A stretch of DNA of 64,000 nt, from assembly GCF_001665395.1 (NCBI RefSeq), contig NZ_LZSG01000026.1:1-64000 (forward strand), written 5' to 3'. The position numbers were made by a program, and so were the translations under genes. Below the pieces are notes generated by a model that had not been told where the DNA came from, made no database searches, and saw only the letters and a program-made list of their open reading frames with translations. Position 1 is the stretch's first letter. Each line of letters starts with the position of its first letter. The stretch is from Mycobacterium sp. 1164966.3 (GTDB lineage: Bacteria > Actinomycetota > Actinomycetes > Mycobacteriales > Mycobacteriaceae). Shown one piece after another: positions 26,083 through 35,800 of this stretch.

Positions 26083-26562
26083 TCATGCCCGCTCTTGCGC
26101 CACCCTCGCGAGGTTCTTGAGCGAGTTGTCAAGATGCTGCCGGTCGAACGGCGGGAACCCGATGTGTTCGCGGAGGGCCGCCGGCACCGCCGACCAGTCG
26201 TACGTCAGCGTGACCTGCGTCCGGTGGTCGTCGACCGGCTCGAGGTCATAGCGCCAGATCCAGCCGCCGAACTCGAGGTGGGCGTCGTCGGCGCCTTGGC
26301 CGGGAAGCCAGGCAATCGCGTGTGGCGGCTGGAAGACCTCGACCCGGTTGGCCATCTCGTAATGCATGCCCTCGTAGTTGTCGTGGTACATCGCCATCCG
26401 AAAGATCTGGCCGACCTCGGTTAACCGCTTGTCGTCGAGCGACTCCCGCACCCAGCCGGTGCCGTCGATCGCCTGATGGGTGGTCGGGTCGGCCAGCACG
26501 TCGAACACGGTTTCCGCCGGCGCATCGACGATGCAGGTCGCTTTCATGGTTTCGTCAGTCAT
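26083..26562 (-). CDS. SRPBCC-fold protein
   Basis: The 159-aa protein opens with MKATCIVDAPAETVFDVLADPTTHQAIDGTGWV, the first strand and helix of the START/SRPBCC hydrophobic-pocket fold. It continues with RVEVFQPPHAIAWLPGQ and WRYDLEPVDDHRTQVTLTYDW. Members bind lipophilic ligands or catalyse cyclase/dehydratase reactions. It stands alone between the lipid kinase and a 376-base non-coding stretch. The substrate is unknown. Confidence 0.82.
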   Translation of the reverse strand: MTDETMKATCIVDAPAETVFDVLADPTTHQAIDGTGWVRESLDDKRLTEVGQIFRMAMYHDNYEGMHYEMANRVEVFQPPHAIAWLPGQGADDAHLEFGGWIWRYDLEPVDDHRTQVTLTYDWSAVPAALREHIGFPPFDRQHLDNSLKNLARVAQERA

Positions 26563-26938
26563 GCCAGTACTGACCGGCGACGGCTCGCAAACTCATCGCT
26601 ACCGGCCTCGCGGATGCTCGATACACGGCTCGCCACACTGGTCACTTCGGTCGCGGAGGAGAGGCTTGCGTCTTTCGGTCCAGCTACGAGCGACAATCGG
26701 CTCGCCGCGCAACGCTGTCGCTCGAAGGTGGACGAAAAGACACGGGCCGAAATTCTGTGGCGGGTAAGACTCATCGGAAACGTCGGATACGGCTTTGATT
26801 GTGCAGCTACGGCTTTCAAGGGGTACTGACGGCTTTGAAAGTGAACTGAGTGTGGCGATCCGGCCCTTTTCTCCGCCCTGCGCGCACAGCGAAAGCCGTA
26901 GGTTCACACCAGATTCCGCGGCGCGGCGATCGGGTTCA
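26563..26938. other. 376-base non-coding stretch
   Basis: It holds repeat copy B (26668-26743). To its right, ACGGCTTTGA/ACGGCTTTCA/ACGGCTTTGA recur at about 26782, 26810 and 26828. I see no supportable gene; the short frames here have no ribosome binding site or recognisable product. Confidence 0.6.
26668..26743. repeat. Palindromic ~76-bp repeat, copy B
   Basis: The reverse complement of this stretch matches copy A (16010-16086) nearly end to end. Shared blocks include CCTTCGAGCGACA, CGTTGCGCGGC, GATTGTCGCT or ATTGTCGCT, and the GACAC ends. The outer inverted repeats (CGAGCGACA...TGTCGCTCG) are better preserved here than in copy A. It is intergenic, between an SRPBCC gene and an AraC gene. 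Confidence 0.75.
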
Positions 26939-27769
26939 TCACCACAGCTCGCCACCGGGGCGACGGTAAGCCGACGGAGGCCGTCCCCATGCGCTGCGGA
27001 ATGCGCGGGTAAATGAACTGGCACTGTCGAAGCCCACCCGGGTCGCCACCTGAAGAACGCTCAACTGAGGATCGGCGAGCAGGGCCGCGGCCTGCATGAG
27101 ACGTGCCTGTCGGGTGTAGGCACGCCAGGTCATGTTCAACTCGCGCTCACACAGCCTTCGCAGCGAACGGGCAGACATGCCGGCAGTCCTGGCGGCATCG
27201 TCAATACTGATGTCGGCCAAGGCATTACGCGTGTGCTTGAGAGCGGCCGCAAGTTGCGGGTGATGGGTCGTGGGCAGGCTGAACGGGCGCTGCGAATCCA
27301 GCAGTTCGGCCAGCAGCTCGGCGAAACATTGGAAGTAGGCATCGGCTGTCGAGTCTGACGACTGTCGGTCGATGGGCCAGCGGCAAGCGTAGATGATCAT
27401 GTGCCGGATCAGCGGGGTCACCGCCACGATCCCTGCGCCTTGGCGGGCCGGTTGAAGAAGGATGGGATGCAGAAATATCGACACCGAGCGCACTTGGGTG
27501 TCGATCGTGCTGATGTGCCCGAGCCCGGCGGGAATCCACGCCGCCTGTCGTTCGGACAAGATGTAGGCGCCCGCGTCGGTCTCGACCTCAAGCACACCCT
27601 GGACGACGTACTCCAGCTGGTGCAGATCGTGGGCGTGCCGTGCGGTGGTGACCGGCTCTCCTTCGTAGACGAACGCCCCTGCGGTGGGACGACCTCCCTG
27701 GCGCATGTCGACCATCACGGTCTTGTCCGCTGAGGACAAGGTTGTGGCCGCTCGTGCAGAGACAGTCAT
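26939..27769 (-). CDS. AraC-family transcriptional regulator
   Basis: The 276-aa protein has an N-terminal cupin sensor (RHAHDLHQLEYVVQGVLEVETDAGAYILSERQAAWIPAGLGH). The C-terminal double helix-turn-helix (ISIDDAARTAGMSARSLRRLCERELNMTWRAYTRQARLMQAAALLADPQLSVLQVATRVGFDSASSF) ends in the AraC signature. The cupin has the His-rich strand expected of a ligand or metal pocket. It diverges by 27 bases from the methyltransferase gene and is likely to control that promoter as well as its own. Confidence 0.9.
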   Translation of the reverse strand: MTVSARAATTLSSADKTVMVDMRQGGRPTAGAFVYEGEPVTTARHAHDLHQLEYVVQGVLEVETDAGAYILSERQAAWIPAGLGHISTIDTQVRSVSIFLHPILLQPARQGAGIVAVTPLIRHMIIYACRWPIDRQSSDSTADAYFQCFAELLAELLDSQRPFSLPTTHHPQLAAALKHTRNALADISIDDAARTAGMSARSLRRLCERELNMTWRAYTRQARLMQAAALLADPQLSVLQVATRVGFDSASSFTRAFRSAWGRPPSAYRRPGGELW

Positions 27770-27796
27770 CGCTCATCGATGGTACGACTGGGAGTC

Positions 27797-28474
27797 ATGT
27801 CAACCCAGTCCTTCACACCGGCCGCGGGCAACCCCAAGTGGACCAAGTACTACGACACCACTGTCGCGCTGTTGACGCGCGAACAGCGCTGGCGCTCGGC
27901 GGCTATTCGGCAGCTTCGGCTGGAACCCGGTGATGTGGTCGTCGATGTCGGTTGTGGGACAGCCTCTTTGGCGATCCTGATGAAGCGGTGTCAACCGGGC
28001 GCGCGCATCATCGGCGTGGACCCCGACCCCGAAGTGCTCGCCATTGCGCGTGCGAAGGTGCGGCAAGCCGGCTTAGGCATCGAAGACGTCGAATTCCTGC
28101 AGGGCATGGGCGATAAGGCCGCCAAGCTCGTGGGGCCGAAAACCGCGACCAAGGCGGTATCCAGCCTGGTGCTGCACCAGTGCCCGCTGCCTATGAAGCT
28201 GGCGATCATCACCAACATGTTCACGCTGTTGCGGCCGGGCGGTGAACTGGTGATCGCCGACTTCGGTTTGCAGCGCAGCGCCCTGATGCGGCTGGGGTTC
28301 CGGATCGTCCAGTGGGTCGACGGAAAGGCGGATACCCAGCCCAATGCGGACGGGGTGTTGCCCGAATTGATCGAGCAGGCCGGTTTTGTGGACGTCATCG
28401 AAGCGTCGGTGATTCCCACGGTCTCCGGATCCCTGTCGATCTACCACGCCAGGCGGCCGTCGCAGCGCCAATGA
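27797..28474 (+). CDS. Class I SAM-dependent methyltransferase
   Basis: The 225-aa enzyme has the SAM motif I VVVDVGCGTAS and an acidic end of strand 2 (IIGVDPDPEVL). LLRPGGELVIADFGLQRSALMRLGFRI is typical of UbiE/Coq5-like and mycobacterial lipid methyltransferases. Start ATG 27797 has GGGAG two bases upstream; the frame extends back to 27779. It is divergent from the AraC gene. The substrate is unknown. Confidence 0.87.
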   Translation: MSTQSFTPAAGNPKWTKYYDTTVALLTREQRWRSAAIRQLRLEPGDVVVDVGCGTASLAILMKRCQPGARIIGVDPDPEVLAIARAKVRQAGLGIEDVEFLQGMGDKAAKLVGPKTATKAVSSLVLHQCPLPMKLAIITNMFTLLRPGGELVIADFGLQRSALMRLGFRIVQWVDGKADTQPNADGVLPELIEQAGFVDVIEASVIPTVSGSLSIYHARRPSQRQ

Positions 28475-28542
28475 AATATGAGCTTGTTATGTTTCGCGCA
28501 GCGTTGCTGTGAGCCGCCCGCGAGCCCCGATAGCCTCGCGGC

Positions 28543-29604
28543 ATGTTCGCGGTGCGGCTGGCAAAGGCGCTGGCCATCATCGTCGCGGCCGTCGTTTCGG
28601 CTAACGGCTGCAGCCACTCGACGCGCCCGCCGACGTCGAGTCCGAGTGCCGCTTCGAACCCCGCGTCGACCCATTCGCTGTTCACCACCGCCGCGCCGTG
28701 GAACGCCGACATCTCCGGCGCCGCCAAGGCCGAGCGATCCGAAGCGATCATTCACGCGCTGACCGCGATGGGTGGGTGGGGTACCGGTGGCTTGCACGTC
28801 GATTTCTCGATGCCGGTCTTCTTCGCCGACCGGAATGCACCTCAGGTTCAGGTCGTCGGCGCCGCCGACTACTGCTACGGCGGCCGGGACTGCGACACCG
28901 TTCCCGCCCGCATGCCGTTGCCGGCCAACGCGTACTTCGAGGGCTCACCAAATCCCAACTGCGACACCAGTGGTGCCACCGAAGGTCAGGAAGACTGTCA
29001 TCTACTCGTCGTCGATCGCGACCAGCGCAAGCTCTACGAGATCTACCACGGCAGCAAGTCCGGCGAAAACCTCACGGCGCAAGGGTTTTTCGTGTGGGAT
29101 CTGACCAAGCAATACCCTGACACCTTGCGCGGAGACCAGTGCACCAGCGCGGACGCGGCGGGGTTCCCGATCGCCGCAATGACACCGACCGCGGACGAAG
29201 TCGCCTCCGGGATAGTCGATCACGCGATTCGCTTCATCCTGCCGAACAACCGGATGAAGGCGGGTGTCTATGTCCGTCCGGCCACCCATGCCGGCGGTCC
29301 GGACAGTACCGATGCGAATGCGCCGCCATACGGCGTGCGGTTTCGGCTGCGAGCCGATTTCGACGAGTCGGGCTACTCGAAGTCTGAGCGGGTGATCATC
29401 GCGGCGCTCAAGAAGTACGGGATGCTGCTGTCTGACGGCGGCCAGGTGCCACTGACGTTCGCCGACGACCGCACGAGCACCAAGAAGTGGGCCGAATTGG
29501 GTATCAGCGCCCAGTCGTTCAACGGCATCGCGGTCGACCAGTTCGAGGTGGTCCAGCTCGGTCCTGAGGTCAAACTCACCTATGACTGCGTCCGCAACCA
29601 GTAA
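28543..29604 (+). CDS. Putative lipoprotein, 353 aa
   Basis: The N-terminus (MFAVRLAKALAIIVAAVVSANGC) is a lipoprotein signal with Cys23 in a SANGC lipobox. A Ser/Pro-rich tether follows, then a ~300-residue extracytoplasmic domain. That domain has four or more Cys (YCYGGRDC, NCDTSGATEGQEDC, GDQC) probably forming disulfides, and motifs such as LHVDFSMPVFFADRN and IYHGSKSGENLTAQGFFVWDL. I do not recognise the family. It is transcribed alone. Confidence 0.75.
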   Translation: MFAVRLAKALAIIVAAVVSANGCSHSTRPPTSSPSAASNPASTHSLFTTAAPWNADISGAAKAERSEAIIHALTAMGGWGTGGLHVDFSMPVFFADRNAPQVQVVGAADYCYGGRDCDTVPARMPLPANAYFEGSPNPNCDTSGATEGQEDCHLLVVDRDQRKLYEIYHGSKSGENLTAQGFFVWDLTKQYPDTLRGDQCTSADAAGFPIAAMTPTADEVASGIVDHAIRFILPNNRMKAGVYVRPATHAGGPDSTDANAPPYGVRFRLRADFDESGYSKSERVIIAALKKYGMLLSDGGQVPLTFADDRTSTKKWAELGISAQSFNGIAVDQFEVVQLGPEVKLTYDCVRNQ

Positions 29605-29659
29605 CTGCCGCGGCAAATCTCTTCGGCGTCGTTGACGTCAAAAGTGAGACAATCGCTCC

Positions 29660-30022
29660 ATGTCGGAATCGCCGGAGCAGCCACTCGGGCGTAGAGCGGC
29701 GCAGCGGGCCCAAGAGCTCGCGGAGCGACGAGCCGAGCTGGGGAAGGGAACGCCGTCATCGGCGGAGGCTGTTGAGCAAGCGCGTCGTGCTGCGGCGGAG
29801 TCGCGACAACGGTCGGCGGACGCACATCGAGCCGTCGCCGAGCGGCATCGCCAGGCAAGCTGGGTGCATGAACAGGCTGCCTACGTTCATGAGCACGCCG
29901 CGGCGGAAGGCATCGGCGACGTAGCCGAGCATGAACGTGCCGCCGCACGGCATCGTGAAGCGGCCGAAAACGACCGCCAAGCGGCTCAGCAGGACGACGC
30001 CGATGCCGATGCCGACGAATAG
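29660..30022 (+). CDS. Small charged coiled-coil protein
   Basis: The 120-aa protein consists almost entirely of Ala/Arg/Glu/His-rich helix with heptad character (AERHRQASWVHEQAAYVHEHAA, AEHERAAARHREAAENDRQAAQQ) and an acidic DADADADE end. It has no signal, membrane segment or known domain. The His-rich middle could bind metal, but that is speculation. ATG 29660 lies 56 bases after the lipoprotein gene. Confidence 0.65.
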   Translation: MSESPEQPLGRRAAQRAQELAERRAELGKGTPSSAEAVEQARRAAAESRQRSADAHRAVAERHRQASWVHEQAAYVHEHAAAEGIGDVAEHERAAARHREAAENDRQAAQQDDADADADE

Positions 30023-30190
30023 CCCAATCCGCGAATTACGCGCCGACTCAAAGCAATTGACCGTCGAGCGACGAAACCCGAAAAGGGGAGCACCCGATGC
30101 TAGGGGCGCTTTCGCCAGAAGGCATCTGAAAAGTCGTACGCAACGGCGCACTCTGGCTTAGGCTCCATCCCATCAGGAAGGGCACTCACC

Positions 30191-30958
30191 ATGCGCCAGC
30201 TAACAGCCGCGGTCGCCGTCGCCGCGATAGGGATCTTGGTCGTGGGCTGCGGGGGTGGCGATAAGGGCGGCTCCGCTTCGTCATCGTCTGCCAGCCCCAA
30301 GACCACCGCTCCGAGCCCGTCGAAGCCTCCTCTGGCCCAGCCAGCCTTGGCGGGCCTCTTGCTCAATCCAGCCGAGGTCGATGCCGCATTGGGTGCCACC
30401 GGAGCAAAGCCGACGGAGACCGCCGACGCGTTGACAGAAGACAAAACGGCCAGCACGTTTTCTCCGGGGTACAAGTTTCCGCCCGAATGCCTTTACGCCA
30501 GCGCCGCGGGCGTGGCCCCGGTCTATGCCGACAGCGGAAACACCGCGGTGCATCGGGAACGCGACGTGGTGTCCCTGCCCCCGGAATCCAACGATCCCGA
30601 CCCCCAGGTGAACCAGGTCGTGGTGTTGTTCCCATCCCCCAAAGAGGCGAAGGCGTTCTTCGAGAACTCCACCAAGGCCTGGCCGGCCTGCGCCAACCGC
30701 CAGGACACCGCACCCGCCGATGCCAACAACCCCGAGATCCATTGGGCGGTCGGACCGGTCTCCTCGGCCAACGGCATGTTAAGCACTACCGTGTCCGTGA
30801 CCGTGAACTCGAACGGCACCAGCACGTCCGCGAGTTGTCAACGGGCGCTGACGGTCCGCAACAACGTCGCGATTGATATCGAGGCGTGCCGCAAGGAGCC
30901 GGGGGATGTGGCCGTCAACATCGCCAATCAGATCGCCGGCAGAGTGGACAAGCAGTAA
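30191..30958 (+). CDS. PknH-like sensor-domain lipoprotein
   Basis: The 255-aa protein has a lipoprotein signal ending in VVGCGGG and a Ser/Pro/Thr linker. It then has the extracellular sensor domain found at the C-terminus of mycobacterial kinase PknH and in lipoproteins of the LpqQ/LprH type: VVLFPSPKEAKAFFENSTKAWPACANR, CQRALTVRNNVAIDIEACRK, and the ending AVNIANQIAGRVDKQ. The paired Cys residues fit the two disulfides of that fold. It probably senses or binds something in the cell envelope. A decayed copy of the same C-terminus lies at 52954-53061. Confidence 0.85.
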   Translation: MRQLTAAVAVAAIGILVVGCGGGDKGGSASSSSASPKTTAPSPSKPPLAQPALAGLLLNPAEVDAALGATGAKPTETADALTEDKTASTFSPGYKFPPECLYASAAGVAPVYADSGNTAVHRERDVVSLPPESNDPDPQVNQVVVLFPSPKEAKAFFENSTKAWPACANRQDTAPADANNPEIHWAVGPVSSANGMLSTTVSVTVNSNGTSTSASCQRALTVRNNVAIDIEACRKEPGDVAVNIANQIAGRVDKQ

Positions 30959-30965
30959 CCCAGCA

Positions 30966-32729
30966 TCAGTAGTCGGCGACCGCCTTCTTGACGACGGCAT
31001 CAGCGTCTTCGGGAAGCAAAAACCGCTCGGCGACAAGCGATTCGGCGACCGCACGGACGGCAGCCGCGTAGTCGTCGCACGTCGGATATCTTTCGGTCAC
31101 CGACGGCCGCCCTGGCGGGTACGGCAACTTGCTGCCGATCCGCTCGTAGAGCACGTCGGGCAGCTCGTCGACATGCCGCCGGGGATTCCAGCCGGTGTAG
31201 CTGGCCAGTGGGGCGGCGACCGCAGGCAGCCGAATTCCGGCAATTTCGTTGCCGTCGGCGTCGACCGCAGAAACCACGTCGACGTACGTTTCGCCCAGGC
31301 GCACGGGCCAACGACCGATGCCGCGGTCGGCGTCCGGTCCAAGATCGATAGAGCGCGCGTATCTGAGCGAGGCTGGGTCCGGCGCCGCGGCGTGAAAGAA
31401 CCCGGACAGCACTTCCTTGCGGGAGACGGCCGTGCCGTCGCTGGTCCGCGGGACCTGGCTGGGCGGGGGTTCGACGCTGTCGGTGACCCAGTTTTCCAGC
31501 GCGACCAACAGCGCCCGGTTCACCGGCGTGACGTCGAGGCGGTGCACCGGGTTGGCGGCCGGCAGCGCCGCCTTGATCTGGCTGCTTCCGAAGTGGTCAC
31601 TGCCCGCGATCAGATACGCGCGGACGTCGGGATCCTCGGGCAAGTCCCGGCCGGTGTAGGGGTCCACGTGCAGAAGTGCGCCGTCACCGTGCCAGTACTC
31701 GGACGCGCTGTTGGTGAAGATCAGCTTCGGCACACAGCCGAGCTCGCGCTGCCGGGCAAGCAGGTCGGCATGCCCGAAAGGGGTGAGGTTGCCGAAGCCG
31801 TTGGTTTGCGCTACCGACGGCTGCGCGTAGCGGTGGTTGAACTCGCCGGTGAAGGCGCCGGCGAAGTCGCTGAAGACGCCATCGAAAACCGGCATGCCGG
31901 ATTCGTCGATGTTGAGCCCTTCGGATACGAATTGGCGCAGCAGTCGCCCCGACTGCGAGACGCCGTAGGCGAAGGTGTGGTCGATACCGTCGGCCCTCAG
32001 ATGCGAGACGATGTCGCGGATCGCCAGCAACCCGCAGCCGGCGACGGGCGCCAACGTTGTCCGGTACACCAGCTCGTACCAGTGGAAGGGTTTGAATCCC
32101 CCGTCGACTGTCAAGTGCGTCTCGTCGGTGAACCGCCAAGCCTTTCGCGGGATCATCGTGGGCTCCCCGTCCGGTGAAGTCCGTACGGTCAGAACGGCTT
32201 CGGGGTCGTCGACGTCGACCGTCGGGTAGTTCGTGAACGTGAACAGCGCCTGGGCGCCGGGCACCGCGTCGAGTTCAGGTGCCGAAAAGCTCAGTGCGTG
32301 CACGTCACTCGCTGTGTCGGAACGCCATTCCAGGCGCATGAAGCCAGGAGGGACGTCGGCTTGCGGAGCGCTCAGGCCCAGGATCGCCGGCCCGCGCTGC
32401 ACGTCCCACTGCCACCCGCAGGACGCGATCGTCCACCCGCGGTCGAGCAGAAATCCGTTCTTGAGCCAAGGCGCGTAGGTGGGCACACCGCGGTTGGGAA
32501 CGACGAACAGCATCTTGCGGTTGCCGCCATCGACAGGGCGGAGCAGGCGCAGGTCGGCGTCATAGCGAACCAGCCCGTCGTCATCGCGGGGCGCGTGGTC
32601 TAGGTCGACAATGCGCTTGTTGCAAGGGCTTTCGGGGTCGACCGCGAAGCGGACGGTCGCCTCGACCCACTCGTAGCGGGTATCGGTGTGCGGGTACACC
32701 TTGTGGGTGTGAACTGACTCGACGGTCAT
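30966..32729 (-). CDS. Alpha/beta-hydrolase domain protein (Abhydrolase_10 type)
   Basis: The 587-aa protein begins with a beta-rich region (VYPHTDTRYEWVEATVRFAV) and LLFVVPNRG-type strand (MLFVVPNRGVPTYAP). It contains a nucleophile elbow, YGVSQSGRLLRQF (G-x-S-x-S-G), and a late His region (HFGSS). The pattern fits the large alpha/beta-hydrolase group seen in actinobacteria and sphingomonads. Start ATG 32729 follows AGGAG; the frame is open to 32795. The substrate is probably an ester or lactone, but this is not shown. Confidence 0.82.
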   Translation of the reverse strand: MTVESVHTHKVYPHTDTRYEWVEATVRFAVDPESPCNKRIVDLDHAPRDDDGLVRYDADLRLLRPVDGGNRKMLFVVPNRGVPTYAPWLKNGFLLDRGWTIASCGWQWDVQRGPAILGLSAPQADVPPGFMRLEWRSDTASDVHALSFSAPELDAVPGAQALFTFTNYPTVDVDDPEAVLTVRTSPDGEPTMIPRKAWRFTDETHLTVDGGFKPFHWYELVYRTTLAPVAGCGLLAIRDIVSHLRADGIDHTFAYGVSQSGRLLRQFVSEGLNIDESGMPVFDGVFSDFAGAFTGEFNHRYAQPSVAQTNGFGNLTPFGHADLLARQRELGCVPKLIFTNSASEYWHGDGALLHVDPYTGRDLPEDPDVRAYLIAGSDHFGSSQIKAALPAANPVHRLDVTPVNRALLVALENWVTDSVEPPPSQVPRTSDGTAVSRKEVLSGFFHAAAPDPASLRYARSIDLGPDADRGIGRWPVRLGETYVDVVSAVDADGNEIAGIRLPAVAAPLASYTGWNPRRHVDELPDVLYERIGSKLPYPPGRPSVTERYPTCDDYAAAVRAVAESLVAERFLLPEDADAVVKKAVADY

Positions 32730-32884
32730 GTCAGCTCCTAGGCGGTGGGGTCGTATCGGCAGCGCCGCCGTGGTCCCATCAAGGGTCTCGCACACGTCTT
32801 AAAGAATTCTTGGAATAGTGGCCTCAGAGGTGTTGCAGCCGTGTCGTTTCCGCAAAATGTTGTGCGAAACTGTTGTGTGCGAGG

Positions 32885-35800
32885 TTATTTCGCTAGCGCC
32901 GCGGGTTGGGCAGTACCGGCGTGGGGCTCCCGCGAAATGTCATGCGGCACATTGATGCGCGAGCCGCGCTGAGCCAACCTGTCGGCGCTCACGTGAAGTC
33001 GGAGTATCCGGCCACCGATCTGGACATACGCCCCCGGTCGCCATGTCACAGGCTCCCAGGGGGTGAGCCTGGTCCAGCCCCGCTGTGCCGGTTCGCGCAT
33101 GAAGACCCCGTTGGTGGAGTTGCGATCGATGACGACGACCTCTGTGTCGCCGACTCGGACTTCAATGTGCGCGCGGGACATTTCACCGGCGTGGTCCTCG
33201 ATGCGTACCGGGCGAAGGCCGCGTCGCACCGCATCCGTCCCGTGCGGGGCCCGGCCGATCACGCAGTCCCGGTTGATGTCGAATCGCGAGTTGTCGTCCA
33301 GGAAGACCCATCGCTTCGGGCGCGACTCCATCGGTGCGGCGCAGACCCGCCCATTGATAGCGGCCGGCGTTGACCAGATGACGGCGCCCTGTCCGGCCAC
33401 GGTTCCTCCGCTGAGCCGATAGACGCCGTGGCCATCGGTCGAGGGCCGCGGCCGCTGGCCGAGTTCGTCGACGGTGATGACCGCGGCAACCGCCGGTACC
33501 GGTACCGACCGGTGCACCAGGCGGCCGTGGCCGTGCAGCAGGGTCTGCCCGGTCCCGTTGTCGAGCGCGACGGTGACACTGCCGCACAGCAATACTTCGA
33601 GGCCCGCCGGCGTGGGCATGATGATGCCGGCGTCGACCAGGGTGCGCGTCCAGGTCGTTTCGCGGGACAGCCGCGAGAATGCCTCCACCAACCTCTTCGG
33701 GTCGGTTCGGCGGACCATGTCGGCCAGCGCCGCCAACTGTTGTGCGGCGACGGACCGCGGCGAGAGCGGAGCCCGATCACGGTGGGCCACAACGATAACC
33801 GCGCCGTTGACATTGGCCACCAGGTGCCGACCGGGGATGACCTCGATCTCGCTCGGCGGAACGGCCGCGATGGGCGCGGCGGGTTCCTCGGCTGCCTGCT
33901 TCGCGGGCGGAACCGGCACGACGTCGGGCGCCGGAGCAACCGCGGAAACGACTTCGGCCTCGGCATCCGCATCGGAAGGCGCTTCGCTGATGCCGATGCG
34001 GGAGTGCAGCCACCGCAGCGGTCGTGGCGCCCACCAGTTGAGGTCGCCGGCGAGGCGCAGAAACGCCGGTACGACGACACCGCGAATGATCGTCGCATCG
34101 ATGACGACGGCCAGCGCGGTGCCGATACCGAACATCTTCATGAAAGACAGCCCGTTGGCAAACGACAGCAACGTGATCGTCAACAGCAGTGCGGCGCTGG
34201 TGACGATCCGGCCCACCCGGCCCAGGCCGATGACGGTAGACGCGTCGTTCGACAACCCCGAGTCGCGGGCTTCCTTTATCCGGCTGAGCAGGAAGATCTC
34301 GTAGTCGACGGACAAGCTGAACGCGATGGCACACAGCAGGACGACCATGGACGGGTTCAGCGGTGTGGGATCGATTCCCAGCAGCGATGCGCCGTGCCCT
34401 TCTTGGAAGATCCAGACCATGACGCCCAGGACCGCGCTCAGGACCAGCAAGTTCAGCAGAAGCGCTTTTATCGGTACCACGACGCTGCCGGTGAACAGGA
34501 ACAGCAGGATGAACGTCGCGACGGCGATCAGGGTGATAGCCAACGGCAGCTGGTCGGTGATCGCGGCCCGGCTGTCGATGAGCGTGGCGGTCGGACCGCC
34601 CACCTCGACCCGGTGGTCGGTGATCTTGGCGCGGATGTCGTGCACGAGGTGTTGAGCGAGGTCCGAGTCGGCCCGAACCGACAGGTAGACGATCGCGTAG
34701 CTGGGTCCGGAGGCCTTCGCGGGTGGCGGTCCGACCACCTGGCCGTGCTCGTATTTGCCTGTGGGGCCGTTGACTTGGACGACGCCGTCCATGCGCGAGA
34801 TGTCGGCGGCGAGGTCCTTGAGCGCGCCGGCGTCGGCACGGGTCACCAGCGTGATCGCCTGGGAGGGGTCCAGCTGAAATTCTCGCTGCAGTGATTCGGC
34901 CACCAGCCGTGCGTTCGACTCCTTGGGCAGCGCGCGCTCGTCCGGCGTGGCGTATTGGGCGCTGAGGAAGGGGATCCCGAGGCCCAACAGCACTGCGACG
35001 ACCGGCAGCGCGTAGAGCATTGGGCGGCGGGTCACCACCTCGGCGAACCGTCGCCAGAACAGCGAATCGGCCGACAGCGGCGTCTTCCGGCGGATGATCG
35101 CGAGCGAGTCGACTCGCTTCCCGAGCAGTGTCAGCAGTGCGGGCAGGACGACGATCGCGCTGAACGCCGACAGCAGGACGGTGGCGCTCGCCGCAATGCC
35201 GACGGATCGCAGGAAATAGGTGGGGAACACCAGCAGGCTGGTCATCGCCAGGGTGACCGTCGCTGCGCTGAAGACGATGGTGCGGCCGGCGGTGGTGACG
35301 GTGGCGACGATGGCCTGATGGTGGTCTTTCCCGTTGGCGCATTCCTCGCGGAAGCGCGACACCATCAGCAAGCCGAAGTCGATGGACAGCCCGAGCCCGA
35401 ACGCGGTCGCGACCGTCAAGGCATGCACCGAAACATCGGTGATGGTCGTCATGAGCAGCAACACCGTCAGGGTGGAGACGATCGAGACGATTCCAACCAC
35501 CACGGGCAGCGCCGCGGCGATCAGCCCGCCGAACACGATGACCAGCACCGCCAGCGAGATGGGCACCGCGATGCTTTCGCTGATCTCGAGGTCGTGCTTG
35601 ACCTTGTCCCGGATCTCTTGCTGCACCCCAAGGGAACCGCCGGCGCGCACGGTGACGTTCGGGTCGACGGGCAGGCTCGCGATGATCCGCTTGGCCGTCT
35701 CGGCGGCCTCGTCCGTGGTCCCGCCGACGTGCACGAGCATCAGGCCGGATCGCCCGTCCTTGCTGCGCAAGTCGCCGGCTCCCTGGTCGCCGAAGGATCT

